Source: Pseudonocardiales bacterium (lineage in GTDB: Bacteria > Actinomycetota > Actinomycetes > Mycobacteriales > Jatrophihabitantaceae). Taken from it: 33,734 bases of DNA. The translations under genes were made by a program, and so were the position numbers. The notes under the pieces are model-generated. The model ran no database searches, was not told where the DNA came from, and worked only from the letters and a program-made list of their open reading frames with translations. Below, one piece after another: positions 7,757-16,468 of this stretch (position 1 is its first letter; each line of letters starts with the position of its first letter). The DNA is taken from positions 1 to 33,734 of the forward strand of contig JAOPWD010000117.1 of assembly GCA_025965875.1 (NCBI GenBank), written 5' to 3'.

Positions 7757-9421
7757 CTACCCCGGCAGATTGAGATCACGCTCGAGCTCGATCTGGTGCT
7801 CCTCGGTCTGCACCGCGTCGTGGATTTGTTCGGTGCTCATCGCCAGACTGACCGCGTAGTAGAACATCACCAAACTGAAGGCGACCACGGTGAGCAGGTC
7901 GATCCATTCGGGCAGGACGTTGTGCGCGCCTTTCCCGTAGCGGCCCATCAGCCCGATGATCGTCGTCCCGACCAACCAGGGCCAGATCCAGGAAGCCGCG
8001 CGCCAGTCGATGTCGGGCCTCTTGACGTCCCTGGCCCGGCGCAGCGCGATCTCGAAGATGATCCGGCCGACGAAGATCCCGGCGAGAAGCCGCCACATCG
8101 CGTCGAAGCCCCCCCAATACAGGATCAGGTTGGCGGCGATGAAGCCGAGCGGATTCATGATCTTCGGATACGGGACTCGGTACGGCCGCGGACGATCTGG
8201 ATCGCGTGCCTGCAGGGCGGCCAAGGAAACAGGCGCAAAGGCGTACATGATCGCCGTCGCTCCGGTGACCAGCCCGACGAGGGATTGCCAGCTGGGGAAG
8301 GGCAAAAAGACGATCTCGCCGATGACGAACGCGAGCAGGATCGAATACATCGGGACGCCGCGCTTGTTGGTTTCGGTCAGTCTGTCCGGTAGCACCTCCT
8401 CCTCGCCGAGCGCATAGGACAGGCGGGCGGACGTGCCGAGATAGATCAGGCCCGTCCCTCCTGGTGACACGACGGCATCGATGAGCAGGATCGTGCCCAA
8501 CCAGCCGGCGCCGGCCGCGAGCGCGAGGGTGTAGTACGGGCCGAAGTCGCCCGCACCGATCGGACTTTTCCAGCCGTGGGTGAGGTTTGACGGCGACAGG
8601 CCACCGATGAATGCGACCTCGAGCAGGATGTAGACCGCCGCGCCGACCAGCATCGCGGAGATGATCGCTCGGGAGATGTCCTTCTTCGGGTTGCGCGCCT
8701 CGCCACCCATCTGCACGGCCTGCTCGAACCCCTGCAGCGCGAAGACGACGCCGAGCGGAAGTGCGGCGAACACACCATGCGCGCCATAGGGCATGAAGCC
8801 GCCGCCCGCGGTGAAGTTCGAAGCATGGAAGCTCAGTGTCATGATTACGACAATCGCCAGGATCGGCACCGCGGTTTTCCAGATCACGAGCATGGTGTTG
8901 CTGTCGGACAGCATCTTCGCGCCAGCCAGGTTGATCACGGTGAACAGGAGCATGGCGAGGGTCGCGACGATCAACCCGGTGCCGTTCAGCGTGCCATTTG
9001 TGTGCAGCATGACCAGGTGTTTCTTGGCCCAGCCGGTGCTCGACATGTAAGAGATGCTCGCCTCGACCTCGATCGGCGCGATCGTCACCGACTGCAGGTA
9101 CGCGGCCCACCCGGCGGTGAACCCGGCCAATGTCCCGAACGCGAAGTACGGAAACCGCGCCGTGCCGCCGGCGACCGGATAGGCCGCCCCCAGCTCGGCG
9201 TGAATGAGCGCAAGCACCATCAGCATGAACGCCGCGAGGATCCAGGACAGCAGCGACGCAGGACCGGCTGCTTCGGCGGCGAACAGGGCGCCGAGCAGCC
9301 AGCCGGAACCGATGATCGAACCCAGCGAGATGAACATCAGGCCCCAGAAGCCGATGCTGCGCTTCAGGTCGGTCGACGCCGGCGTCCGGCCTGATCCCTT
9401 GGAAAGCGAAGTTTGTGTCAT
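7757..9421 (-). CDS. APC-family amino acid/polyamine permease
   Basis: Integral membrane transporter of 554 residues with about 12 predicted hydrophobic segments. Soon after the N-terminus comes FISLGSIIGSGWLLG, the glycine-rich unwound TM1 signature of the amino acid-polyamine-organocation superfamily, followed by an HAELGAAYPVAGG segment typical of TM2-TM3. The charged loop GGEARNPKKDISRA is the conserved family loop. The C-terminal tail is hydrophilic. The overall pattern resembles aspartate/proton-symporter-like APC members, but the substrate cannot be read from the sequence. A GGGGG lies five bases before ATG 9421. The MBL gene follows after 53 bases, so this may be the first gene of the minus-strand operon. 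Confidence 0.85.
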   Translation of the reverse strand: MTQTSLSKGSGRTPASTDLKRSIGFWGLMFISLGSIIGSGWLLGALFAAEAAGPASLLSWILAAFMLMVLALIHAELGAAYPVAGGTARFPYFAFGTLAGFTAGWAAYLQSVTIAPIEVEASISYMSSTGWAKKHLVMLHTNGTLNGTGLIVATLAMLLFTVINLAGAKMLSDSNTMLVIWKTAVPILAIVVIMTLSFHASNFTAGGGFMPYGAHGVFAALPLGVVFALQGFEQAVQMGGEARNPKKDISRAIISAMLVGAAVYILLEVAFIGGLSPSNLTHGWKSPIGAGDFGPYYTLALAAGAGWLGTILLIDAVVSPGGTGLIYLGTSARLSYALGEEEVLPDRLTETNKRGVPMYSILLAFVIGEIVFLPFPSWQSLVGLVTGATAIMYAFAPVSLAALQARDPDRPRPYRVPYPKIMNPLGFIAANLILYWGGFDAMWRLLAGIFVGRIIFEIALRRARDVKRPDIDWRAASWIWPWLVGTTIIGLMGRYGKGAHNVLPEWIDLLTVVAFSLVMFYYAVSLAMSTEQIHDAVQTEEHQIELERDLNLPG

Positions 9422-9459
9422 GTGCGCCCCCGGTAAGACGAACGAGCATCGAGAGCCGG

Positions 9460-9488
9460 ATGATTCTCCCGGGGCGCCACACGGTCAA
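9460..9488 (-). promoter_or_regulatory. Candidate promoter of the APC permease gene
   Basis: On the minus strand TTGACC (9488-9483) is followed after 17 bases by AATCAT (9465-9460). The -35 box is close to the TTGACA consensus; the -10 box is weak. The transcript would start about 30 bases before ATG 9421. Prediction by eye only. Confidence 0.32.
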
Positions 9489-9547
9489 CGTGCCTCGCGT
9501 GCCCAGTAGCAAGGAACTTGCTATGAGAATTCGCGGCGCAGGTTTCG

Positions 9548-10024
9548 TCAGTGATCGTGCTTGCGCACCACGACGACCGGGCAGGGTGCGTGCTGCACGA
9601 CGATGTGCGCGGTGCGGCCGAGCAGCACTTCCCCCAGCGCCGAATGACCGTGCGTACCGACGACGATGGCTTGGCTGTCGTGCTCCTTGGCCAGCCGGAT
9701 CAGCGTGTCGCCGACCGTGATGTCGTCGGCCACCGCGAGTCCTTCCGCGTCCAGCCCGAGTTCCCGGGCCAGGTCGGCGCCGCGCCGCGCGAGTCGTTGG
9801 GCGCGCTCGTACATCGCCTCGTCGAGCTCCATCGCGCGCCGGAAGTCCAGCGGCGCGGGTACCAGGCCCAGGTTGGGCACCATCGTGGCTTCGAAGGCCT
9901 CACCGGCTTCCCACACGACTACGACGAGGGCGGGGCGTGGCGCCAGCAGCGCAGCGGCCCGGCGCAGGGCCAGGTCGGCTGACTCAGAGCCGTCGTAACC
10001 AATGATCACCGGACCGGTTGCCAC
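9548..10024 (-). CDS. Universal stress protein (UspA family)
   Basis: Single-domain UspA protein of about 158 residues. Near the N-terminus is VIIGYDGSESA, with the Asp that contacts adenine in ATP-binding members. Near the C-terminus is VVGTHGHSALGEVLLG followed by the CPVVVVR strand. The usual G-2x-G-9x-G(S/T) ATP motif is nearly complete, but the residue after the last Gly is Arg then Thr, so nucleotide binding may be altered. I took GTG 10024, which begins four codons before the first beta strand; an ATG at 10063 would add a poorly conserved head. The gene is divergent from the RaiA-like gene, a pairing of stress functions often seen in dormancy regulons of actinobacteria. Confidence 0.84.
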   Translation of the reverse strand: MATGPVIIGYDGSESADLALRRAAALLAPRPALVVVVWEAGEAFEATMVPNLGLVPAPLDFRRAMELDEAMYERAQRLARRGADLARELGLDAEGLAVADDITVGDTLIRLAKEHDSQAIVVGTHGHSALGEVLLGRTAHIVVQHAPCPVVVVRKHDH

Positions 10025-10133
10025 GGCGTGGACGCTACGCCTTTCGGTGACCAACAAGGGCAAGATCTTGGCCGCAGGGCTAACGTCGAGGGCGCGGATC
10101 CGAAACCGAACCGCTCACTTTGTGGGACAACCC

Positions 10134-10502
10134 ATGACGAACAGCATCGCGACGCCCGTCCTGGCCAGTTCGCTGAGACTCGCGGGCGGCTTGCGCGAGG
10201 GCGAGCTGCCGCACCTGCTCGCGGCCCTGGCACCGCTGGAAAAGCATCTGGCCCGCTGGGATGCCGACCAGGTCGACCTGCAACTGTCCGTGAAGGATCG
10301 CGGTCGCCCCGAGCAGCACGTGACGATCGAGGCAAAACTCGGTGGCTGGCCGCTGCTCGTCGCGAGGGCCGCCGACGTCGACCTCGACCGGGCGCTGCAC
10401 CAGGCGCGCGACGAACTGATCAGGCAGATCGAGGACGAACGCCGACGGCGCATCCCGAAGGACAATCGAAAGCTGCGAGAGAAGCCCGAAGCGCGGCCGT
10501 GA
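10134..10502 (+). CDS. Small RaiA/HPF-like protein (putative ribosome hibernation or sigma-54 modulation family)
   Basis: A 122-residue protein. The middle has alternating hydrophobic strands (VDLQLSVKD, HVTIEAKL, PLLVARA) followed by a basic amphipathic helix near residues 85-110 (DLDRALHQARDELIRQIEDE) and a Lys/Arg-rich tail. This strand-helix order and the closing DLxxAxxxAxDxLxRQ pattern resemble RaiA/HPF ribosome-associated proteins, but similarity is weak and recognition is tentative. ATG 10134 has GGGA six bases upstream; the longer frame from 10002 overlaps the universal stress gene and reads unlike protein. Its neighbour, a universal stress protein, fits a stress or dormancy role. 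The domain could also be an uncharacterised relative. Confidence 0.6.
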   Translation: MTNSIATPVLASSLRLAGGLREGELPHLLAALAPLEKHLARWDADQVDLQLSVKDRGRPEQHVTIEAKLGGWPLLVARAADVDLDRALHQARDELIRQIEDERRRRIPKDNRKLREKPEARP

Positions 10503-10647
10503 CACGGCTCGGAGCTGGGCTGATGCCGCCCGAGCACGTGCTTATCTCGATGGCACTCTGGCCGCAGCGTTTCGGCGGGCCAGGTCGCGCGAGCGGTTCT
10601 CGTGGTCCGAGGCCGGGGTGTCAGCGCTCATCGGTCAGAATTAAGCC

Positions 10648-11820
10648 ATGGTGTTGATCTCCCCGGCGATGCCGACCGTGCACTACGGCGAGCGCGCGCT
10701 GTGCGACGTGATGCCGTCTGCTCTCGCGGCGCTCGGCGTGCCGGATGAACCGAACACCCTTGGGCTGACCGAGGTCCCGCGCGTCGTCGTGCTTCTCGTC
10801 GATGGGCTCGGCTGGACGAGGCTCACCCGCAATCGCGCGGCTGCACCCTTCCTGAACTCACTCGACGGTCGGTCACTCACTGCGGGATTTCCGAGCACCA
10901 CCGTCACCAGCCTCGCCTCGCTCGGCACCGGTCGACCGCCCGGGTTACACGGCCTGACGGGATATACGTCCTACCTGCCCACCGTCGACTCCGTCATCAA
11001 TTGGCTGGCCTGGCGACCGGCCGACGGCGGTGAGTCGCTGATCGACCTGGTGGTCCCCGAAGTCGTGCAGCCGGTTCCGACCGTGTTCGAGCGAGCCGAA
11101 GCGGGCGGCGTCACGGCTGCTGTCACCACATCCGCGCAATTCCGCGACAGTGGACTCACTCGCGCCGTGCTGCGCGGTGGTCGCTTCCACGGGACGGTGT
11201 CCGGCGGTGACCTCATCAGCCAGGTCGCGGACGCCAGCAGAAGTGGCAATCGCAGCCTGGTCTACTGCTACGTCGGCGAGATGGACCTGGTCGGCCACGT
11301 GCGGGGCCCGGACTCCGAAGCCTGGCTGGCGCAGCTCATGCTGCTCGACCACTTTGTCGAACAGTTGGCTCGCGCGCTCCCCGACGACGCCTCGCTGCTC
11401 ATCACCGCCGATCACGGCATGACGACGGTGTTGGATGAGGACAAGGTCGACTTCGACGATTCCCCGGCCCTGCGGGATGGCGTGCTGGCCCTCGCCGGCG
11501 AGCCACGGGCCCGTTACGTGCATGTCCACCCGGGCGCACAAGCCGACGTACTCGCCTGCTGGCGCGAACAGCTGTCCGACCGGATGTGGGTGCTCAGCCG
11601 GGATGAGGCGATCGCGGCCGGGCTGTTCGGCCCGACCGTCAGCCCGGCGGCGAGTGCGCGCATCGGGGACATCGTGGCCATCTCACACAACATCACCGCC
11701 GTGGTCCGCCGCCAAGCGGAGTCCCGGCTGTCGGCGCTGCCCGGTCAGCACGGCGCCCTCACCGACGACGACCTGCTGGTCCCGCTGCTGCGCGCCGGCC
11801 GCAACGACGCGAGGCCATAG
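10648..11820 (+). CDS. Alkaline phosphatase-superfamily nucleotide pyrophosphatase/phosphodiesterase
   Basis: About 390 residues of the alkaline phosphatase superfamily, resembling NPP-type phosphodiesterases. The two-metal site is readable: Asp52 in LLVDGLG, the nucleophile Thr84/85 in GFPSTTVTSL, the Asp and His of GEMDLVGH, the ADHGMT block, and the final His in PGQHGAL. No signal peptide or membrane segment is evident, so a cytoplasmic location is likely. Codon 100 is the rare TTA at 10945. ATG 10648 is used; there is no clear ribosome site, and ATG 10669 (residue 8) is an alternative. The DUF6328 gene follows after two bases. Confidence 0.82.
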   Translation: MVLISPAMPTVHYGERALCDVMPSALAALGVPDEPNTLGLTEVPRVVVLLVDGLGWTRLTRNRAAAPFLNSLDGRSLTAGFPSTTVTSLASLGTGRPPGLHGLTGYTSYLPTVDSVINWLAWRPADGGESLIDLVVPEVVQPVPTVFERAEAGGVTAAVTTSAQFRDSGLTRAVLRGGRFHGTVSGGDLISQVADASRSGNRSLVYCYVGEMDLVGHVRGPDSEAWLAQLMLLDHFVEQLARALPDDASLLITADHGMTTVLDEDKVDFDDSPALRDGVLALAGEPRARYVHVHPGAQADVLACWREQLSDRMWVLSRDEAIAAGLFGPTVSPAASARIGDIVAISHNITAVVRRQAESRLSALPGQHGALTDDDLLVPLLRAGRNDARP

Positions 11821-11822
11821 GC

Positions 11823-12314
11823 GTGCCCGGCGAAGAACGCGAGCACTACGTGCGTGACGAGAGCGACGCCGCGCGCATAGACCGCAACTACAGCGAGCAG
11901 CTGCAGGAGCTGCGGGTCGCCCAGGCCGGTGTCCAGATCCTGTTCGCGTTCCTGCTCGGGATCGCGTTCCAGCAACGCTTCGAATCGATCACGGACTTCC
12001 AGCGTGCCCTCTACACCGGCACGCTGATCTGCACAGCGGTTGCCACGGCGCTGTTCATCGCACCGGTGGCCGTGCACCGGGTGATGTTCCGCCGTCACCT
12101 CAAGGACGAGTTGGTGGAGTTCACCGGACGGGTAGCGGTGGCCGGGCTGGTGTTTCTCGCGTTGGCCATGCTCGGCGCGCTGGGACTCATCATCGACGTG
12201 GTCGTCGGCCCCATCGCGGCCGGGATCACGACGGGATGCATAGCGGTCCTCTTCAGCTACCTCTGGTACGTGCTGCCCCTGCGGTGGCGCAGCCGCACCG
12301 CAGATGAGCGATGA
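11823..12314 (+). CDS. DUF6328 family membrane protein
   Basis: A 163-residue protein with a hydrophilic N-terminus of about 30 residues, a conserved YSEQLQELRVAQAGVQ segment, and four hydrophobic helices: about 34-54, 67-88, 100-124 and 129-150. The FAFLL...QRF and APVAVHR elements match actinobacterial DUF6328 proteins as I recall them. Function is unknown. GTG 11823 starts two bases after the phosphatase stop, so the two genes are probably translated from one message. Its end is six bases from the convergent stop of the 74-residue protein. Confidence 0.75.
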   Translation: MPGEEREHYVRDESDAARIDRNYSEQLQELRVAQAGVQILFAFLLGIAFQQRFESITDFQRALYTGTLICTAVATALFIAPVAVHRVMFRRHLKDELVEFTGRVAVAGLVFLALAMLGALGLIIDVVVGPIAAGITTGCIAVLFSYLWYVLPLRWRSRTADER

Positions 12315-12319
12315 GCCGC

Positions 12320-12544
12320 TCAGCCCTCCTTGTTATGCAGTGCCACGAGGACGCCGGCCAGTGCAAAGTACTTGTTGCTGCCGAGGTCGGCGACCGTCTT
12401 GATGTTGAAGGTCTCGGCGAGGACGGCGTCGTGCTTCTCGGTCAGACCGGCGAGTGCCGAGGGCGGAGCGGACAGTAGTTCGTTGAGGGACTTGTTCTCG
12501 TAGGCCTTGTCCAGGCCCTTCTCCAGATTCACGAAGATCGACAT
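12320..12544 (-). CDS. Conserved small protein, 74 residues, with a helix-hairpin-helix-like segment
   Basis: Soluble helical protein with no Cys and no membrane segment. The centre reads APPSALAGLT then AETFNIKTVADLG and KYFALAGVLVAL. A Pro-x-Ala-Leu-x-Gly-Leu followed by a hydrophobic-Ile-x-Thr-Val-x-Asp-Leu hook resembles HhH-like domains of small bacterial proteins of unknown function. ATG 12544 has a strong AAGGA about eight bases upstream, so this is a real gene. It is divergent from murB across 85 bases and convergent with the DUF6328 gene. I do not know its role. Confidence 0.65.
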   Translation of the reverse strand: MSIFVNLEKGLDKAYENKSLNELLSAPPSALAGLTEKHDAVLAETFNIKTVADLGSNKYFALAGVLVALHNKEG

Positions 12545-12615
12545 ACAGATGTCCTTCCGGTAGTGGTCGCGGTACTCGGCCAGGCTTACCCACCAGGCGC
12601 GGGCACATCACAGGG

Positions 12616-12621
12616 TAGCGT
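12616..12621 (+). promoter_or_regulatory. Candidate -10 box, leaderless start of murB
   Basis: TAGCGT stands eight bases before GTG 12630, which has no ribosome site at normal distance. The arrangement fits transcription beginning at or next to the start codon. The -35 region is not recognisable. Confidence 0.4.
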
Positions 12622-12629
12622 CGCCAGCC

Positions 12630-13649
12630 GTGCCCGCCCTGCTCGCTGACCTGACCACGCTGCGCCTCGGTGGTCCGGTCGGGCGGCTCGTCACGGTCTC
12701 GTCGACCGACGAGCTCGTTGATGCTGTTCGGTCCTGCGACGCCGCTGGCGAACCAGCTCTGATCGTCGGAGGCGGCAGCAATCTGGTCGCCGCGGACGCC
12801 GGTTGGCCCGGTGCCGCGATCCTCGTACGGACCTCGGGGATCGACGCGGCCGAACACGACGGCGCGGTGTCGGTGAGAGTGCAAGCGGGCGTGGAGTGGG
12901 ACGCGTTGGTCGCGAGGACCGTGGCCGAAGGATGGTCCGGGCTGGCCTCGATGTCGGGCATTCCCGGGCTCACCGGCGCGACGCCCATCCAGAACGTGGG
13001 TGCGTACGGCAGCGAGGTCGCCGACGTCATCAACTCGGTGACCGTCCTCGACCGGACGAGCGGGCGGGTGGAGACCTGGCCGCCCGAGCGATGCGGATTT
13101 GGCTTTCGCACCAGCGCGTTCAAGCACACCGACCGTTATGTCGTGCTTGACGTGACGTTCGAGCTGCGCCGATCGCGCGACGGCGTGCCGGTGCGTTACC
13201 TCGAGGTCGCGCGGCGCTTGGGCATCGAACCGGGTGGCGTCGCGCCGTCGGAGCAAGTACGCGACGTGGTGCTGTACCTGCGGCGCAGCAAGGGAATGCT
13301 GCTCGACGCGGCTGACCACGACACGTGGAGTGTGGGCTCGTTCTTCGTGAACCCGTTCGTCGCACCCGAAGTCGCACCCGCCGACAGCCCGCAGTGGAGC
13401 GTCGACGGCAAGGTCAAGCTGTCGGCTGCCTGGTTGATCGAGAACGCCGGATTTGCCAAGGGCTATGGGCTCGACCGCGGATCTGGGACGGTCGCGCTGT
13501 CGACCAAGCACACGCTGGCGCTGACGAATCGCGGTGGCGCCACCACGGCCGAACTTCTGGAGTTGGCGCGCGAGATCCGCGACGGTGTCGAGGCGAAGTT
13601 CGGTGTGCGGCTACGGCCTGAGGCGCACCTGGCCGGCGTCGAGTTCTGA
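12630..13649 (+). CDS. murB: UDP-N-acetylmuramate dehydrogenase
   Basis: FAD enzyme that reduces UDP-GlcNAc-enolpyruvate to UDP-MurNAc with NADPH, the second step of peptidoglycan precursor synthesis. The FAD-binding PCMH-like domain shows VGGGSN at residues 46-51 and the GIPGLTGATPIQNVGAYG block around 110-127. The catalytic set is visible as Arg160 in GFR, Ser237 in GSFFVNP and Glu331 in RPEAH. The 339-residue length is normal for actinobacterial MurB. GTG 12630 places the TLRLGG start of the enzyme at residue 10. The gene is likely transcribed leaderless from the TAGCGT box eight bases upstream. Confidence 0.93.
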   Translation: MPALLADLTTLRLGGPVGRLVTVSSTDELVDAVRSCDAAGEPALIVGGGSNLVAADAGWPGAAILVRTSGIDAAEHDGAVSVRVQAGVEWDALVARTVAEGWSGLASMSGIPGLTGATPIQNVGAYGSEVADVINSVTVLDRTSGRVETWPPERCGFGFRTSAFKHTDRYVVLDVTFELRRSRDGVPVRYLEVARRLGIEPGGVAPSEQVRDVVLYLRRSKGMLLDAADHDTWSVGSFFVNPFVAPEVAPADSPQWSVDGKVKLSAAWLIENAGFAKGYGLDRGSGTVALSTKHTLALTNRGGATTAELLELAREIRDGVEAKFGVRLRPEAHLAGVEF

Positions 13650-13701
13650 GCGGCCATAAATCGGTGGTTCGATACTGGGACGCGCAGCGGCGAATGGCTG
13701 T

Positions 13702-13707
13702 TAACTT
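13702..13707 (+). promoter_or_regulatory. Candidate -10 box before the P/Q/Y-rich membrane protein gene
   Basis: TAACTT lies five bases before ATG 13713, and no Shine-Dalgarno is seen. The spacing is at the short limit for a leaderless start. Confidence 0.28.
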
Positions 13708-13712
13708 GCGCC

Positions 13713-14348
13713 ATGACGTATACGCCACCACCTGAGCAGCCTCAGTACGGGCAACAGCCCCAGTACCCGGCGCCACCGTACCCGCCGCCGCAGTACGGCG
13801 AGCCGCACTACCCCCAAGGCCAGTTTCCCCAGGGCCAGTACGGCCCGCCGCCGAGTCAGCCGTACGGCCAACCGCCGTACCAGCCCTACGGCCAACCACC
13901 CGCCGGCTACGGCTACCCCGCCGCCGCCGGGCCGCGGGTCTCCGAGCCGCTGATCGGATGGCTGTTGCTCGGCGCCGGGGTCCTGCTCATGATCGGCGCC
14001 CCGATGCCGTGGGCGACCGTCCTTACCTTCTCCGTCGCGGGCACCGTCGGCGGTGGGAAGGCGACGATGTTCTTCGGCGTCGTCCTGGCCGTATTCGGCT
14101 TGCTGATCGGCTTGAAGCAGGGCCGGCTGTGGGTGTCGATCACCGCGTGTGTACTGGCCGCATTGGTCGTCCTGGTCGCAATCGGCAACATGGGCAACAT
14201 CACCGACGTCGCCCGCAAGAGCGCTGACAATTTCCTCGGCAACACCGTGTCGATCGGGTCCGGGCTGTGGCTGACGCTCGTGGCGGGCATTGCCGCGCTG
14301 GTCCTGTCGATCATCGGGATCGCGCGGCGGCGGGTGCAACCCAGCTAG
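13713..14348 (+). CDS. Membrane protein with a Pro/Gln/Tyr/Gly-rich cytoplasmic-type head
   Basis: A 211-residue protein. Residues 1-75 are low-complexity, made of repeated short units such as [20 protein letters not shown] and YGQPPAGYG, without charged clusters. From about residue 80 to the end there are four hydrophobic helices (about 80-105, 116-135, 140-162 and 180-202), with an Arg-rich tail RRRVQPS. Such heads are common in actinobacterial DUF4190-like or division-associated membrane proteins and can mediate self-assembly, but I recognise no specific family. It occupies the place held in mycobacteria by lprQ after murB. The stop shares four bases (CTAG) with the convergent SDR stop. 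Confidence 0.7.
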   Translation: MTYTPPPEQPQYGQQPQYPAPPYPPPQYGEPHYPQGQFPQGQYGPPPSQPYGQPPYQPYGQPPAGYGYPAAAGPRVSEPLIGWLLLGAGVLLMIGAPMPWATVLTFSVAGTVGGGKATMFFGVVLAVFGLLIGLKQGRLWVSITACVLAALVVLVAIGNMGNITDVARKSADNFLGNTVSIGSGLWLTLVAGIAALVLSIIGIARRRVQPS

Positions 14349-15094
14349 GACGTACGCGCGACCTTGTGCGGTGCGGCCTGAGCGAGCGGCTTGACCACCA
14401 ACAGGTCGATGTTGACGTGTGCGGGGCGCGTCACCGCGAAGGCGATGCAGTCGGCCACGTCTTCTGCGGTAAGGGGATTCTCGACGCCTGCGTACACGCG
14501 CTCGGCGGCTTCGGCGTCACCGCGCAGCCGAACCAACGAGAACTCCTCGGTGTGCACCATCCCGGGAGCAACTTCAGTGACCCGTACCGGACGGCCGTTC
14601 AGTTCGAGCCGCAGCGTCTCGACGAACGCCGTCGCGCCGTGCTTGGCGGCGGTGTAGCCGGCACCTCCCTCGTAGACGAGGTGACCGGCGATCGAGCCGG
14701 TGACGACCACGTGCCCGCCGGCACCGCGCTCGAGGGCCGGCAGCAGCGCCTGGGTCACCCGCAGCACGCCGAGGACGTTCGTGTCGAACATCGCCTGCCA
14801 GTCGGCCGGATCGGCCCGCTCGATCGGCTCGACGCCGACTGCGCCGCCGGCGTTGTTCACCAGCACCGCGATGTCGTCCAGGGCTGCGGCCAACTCGGCG
14901 ATCGACTCCGGCGAGGTGACGTCGAGGGTGACCGCGCGAATACCCGGCGTCGTCTCGGCAAGCTCGTCGAGCCGCTCGCGGCGGCGCGCCGCTGCCACCA
15001 CCTCGTAGCCCTCGGCCGCGAGGCGGCGCGCGGTGGCGGCGCCGATGCCGCTGCTGGCTCCGGTGACGACGGCGACTCCACGGCTCATACCCAT
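14345..15094 (-). CDS. SDR-family oxidoreductase (Rv0484c-like)
   Basis: Classical SDR of 249 residues: TGASSGIG at about 11-18, NNAGG near 74-78, the catalytic Ser in TGSIAG, and YTAAK. The C-terminal LLVVKPLAQ is like the NADP-preferring serine/3-hydroxy acid dehydrogenase branch (YdfG type). ATG 15094 was preferred; ATG 15088 is two codons later, with no better ribosome site. The frame continues far upstream across mshA, but that extension is only the antisense of mshA. The gene is divergent from mshA and lies between murB and mshA, as Rv0484c does in M. tuberculosis. Confidence 0.82.
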   Translation of the reverse strand: MGMSRGVAVVTGASSGIGAATARRLAAEGYEVVAAARRRERLDELAETTPGIRAVTLDVTSPESIAELAAALDDIAVLVNNAGGAVGVEPIERADPADWQAMFDTNVLGVLRVTQALLPALERGAGGHVVVTGSIAGHLVYEGGAGYTAAKHGATAFVETLRLELNGRPVRVTEVAPGMVHTEEFSLVRLRGDAEAAERVYAGVENPLTAEDVADCIAFAVTRPAHVNIDLLVVKPLAQAAPHKVARTS

Positions 15095-15178
15095 AGATTC
15101 TGCTCGTTGTGGGATTGGGGCATGATCCGGGGTATGCCGTTGTTGAACGTTCGACCACCGGACGGCGAGAGGAGCGGC

Positions 15179-16468
15179 GTGCATCCCACAGGGAGCGCAA
15201 CGCTGCCTCGCCGCGTAGCAATGCTCAGCGTGCACACCTCCCCGCTGGACGCTCCCGGGGGCGGCGACGCGGGCGGGATGAACGTCTACGTCGTCGAAAC
15301 GGCGACCCGCCTGGCCGACGCCGGGGTGGCGGTCGAGATCTTCACGCGAGCCACGTCCAGCGACCAGGAGCCGGTAGTCGAGATGCACCCCGGTGTGCTG
15401 GTTCGCCATGTCACTGCCGGCCCGTACGAAGGGCTGTCGAAGGGTGACCTGCCCGCGCAGTTGTGCGCGTTCACAGCCGGCGTCCAGCGCACCGAGGCCT
15501 ATCACGAGCCCGGCTGGTACGACGTCATCCATTCGCACTACTGGCTGTCCGGGCAGGTGGGCTGGCTGGCCCGCATGCGGTGGGGCGTGCCGCTGGTGCA
15601 CTCCGCCCACACCCTGGCGAAGGTCAAGAACGCGCTGCTGGCCGAGGGCGACCTGCCGGAGCCGATGGCCCGCGTGATCGGCGAGGAGCAGGTGGTCGCC
15701 GAGGCCGACCGGCTCATCGCCTCGACCGCCGACGAGGCCGCCGACCTGATCGACCTGTACGGCGCGGCGCCGGACAAGGTGCGCACCGTCGCCCCCGGCG
15801 TCGACCTGGCCGCGTTCCAACCGGGCTCGCGGCAGGCCGCGCGGGAGCGCCTGGGGCTGCGCCCGGACGCCCCGGTGCTGCTGTTCGTGGGCCGGATCCA
15901 GCCCTTGAAGGCACCGGACCTGCTGCTGCGAGCCGCCGCGCTGCTGCGCGACGACCAGTCGCTGGCTGGTCCGCCCCAGGTCGTCGTCCTGGGCGCGCCG
16001 AGCGGCACCGGGCTCGCGCAGCCCGACTGGCTGGGCGGAATTGCCGGCGCCCTGGGTCTGGGCGACACCGTGCGCATCGTCGCGCCGGTCTCGCGGGCGA
16101 CTGTCGCCGACTACTACCGGGCCGCGGACATCACCGTCGTGCCCAGCTACAACGAGTCGTTCGGTCTGGTCGCCCTGGAATCGCAGGCGTGCGGGACGCC
16201 GGTCGTCGCGGCGTCGGTGGGCGGCCTGCCTACCGCGGTCGCCGACGGCGTGTCCGGCGTGCTGGTCGACGGCCACGACGCCGAACTGTGGGCCAAGGTG
16301 CTCGGTGACCTGCTGCGCTCACCGCGGGCGCTGGCCCAGGTGGCCGCCGGTGCGCGGGCCCACGCCGAGAAGTTCTCCTGGCAGCGCACCGTCGACGGGC
16401 TGCTCGTCGCGTACCAGGAAGCCGTCACCGAGATCGCGAACGCGACGGCCGAGGTCGTCAGTAGATGA
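15179..16468 (+). CDS. mshA: D-inositol-3-phosphate glycosyltransferase (mycothiol biosynthesis)
   Basis: Transfers GlcNAc from UDP-GlcNAc to 1L-myo-inositol 1-phosphate, the first step of mycothiol synthesis. GT-B glycosyltransferase family 4. N-domain: [19 protein letters not shown] and [15 protein letters not shown], both hallmarks of MshA. C-domain: [17 protein letters not shown] and the E-x7-E motif in [17 protein letters not shown]. About 429 residues. I chose GTG 15179 because GAGAGGAG (15167-15174) is the only good ribosome site; the core begins about nine residues later. ATG 15134 or 15122 are in-frame alternatives with poor sites. The next gene overlaps by ATGA. This gene marks the organism as a mycothiol producer. 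Confidence 0.92.
   Translation: MHPTGSATLPRRVAMLSVHTSPLDAPGGGDAGGMNVYVVETATRLADAGVAVEIFTRATSSDQEPVVEMHPGVLVRHVTAGPYEGLSKGDLPAQLCAFTAGVQRTEAYHEPGWYDVIHSHYWLSGQVGWLARMRWGVPLVHSAHTLAKVKNALLAEGDLPEPMARVIGEEQVVAEADRLIASTADEAADLIDLYGAAPDKVRTVAPGVDLAAFQPGSRQAARERLGLRPDAPVLLFVGRIQPLKAPDLLLRAAALLRDDQSLAGPPQVVVLGAPSGTGLAQPDWLGGIAGALGLGDTVRIVAPVSRATVADYYRAADITVVPSYNESFGLVALESQACGTPVVAASVGGLPTAVADGVSGVLVDGHDAELWAKVLGDLLRSPRALAQVAAGARAHAEKFSWQRTVDGLLVAYQEAVTEIANATAEVVSR

Noticed and set aside
10523-10657. Short open frame (44 codons) between the RaiA-like and phosphatase genes
   Set aside because: No ribosome site, Gly/Arg/Pro-rich mirror composition and overlap with the phosphatase start.
12333-13511. 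A 392-codon minus-strand frame opposite murB
   Set aside because: Antisense of murB and of the 74-residue gene in another frame; no recognisable features.
14345-16276. A 643-codon open frame on the minus strand across mshA and the SDR
   Set aside because: Only the part below 15094 has SDR motifs. The rest is antisense to mshA, whose motifs are unmistakable, and has the composition of a GC-rich mirror frame.
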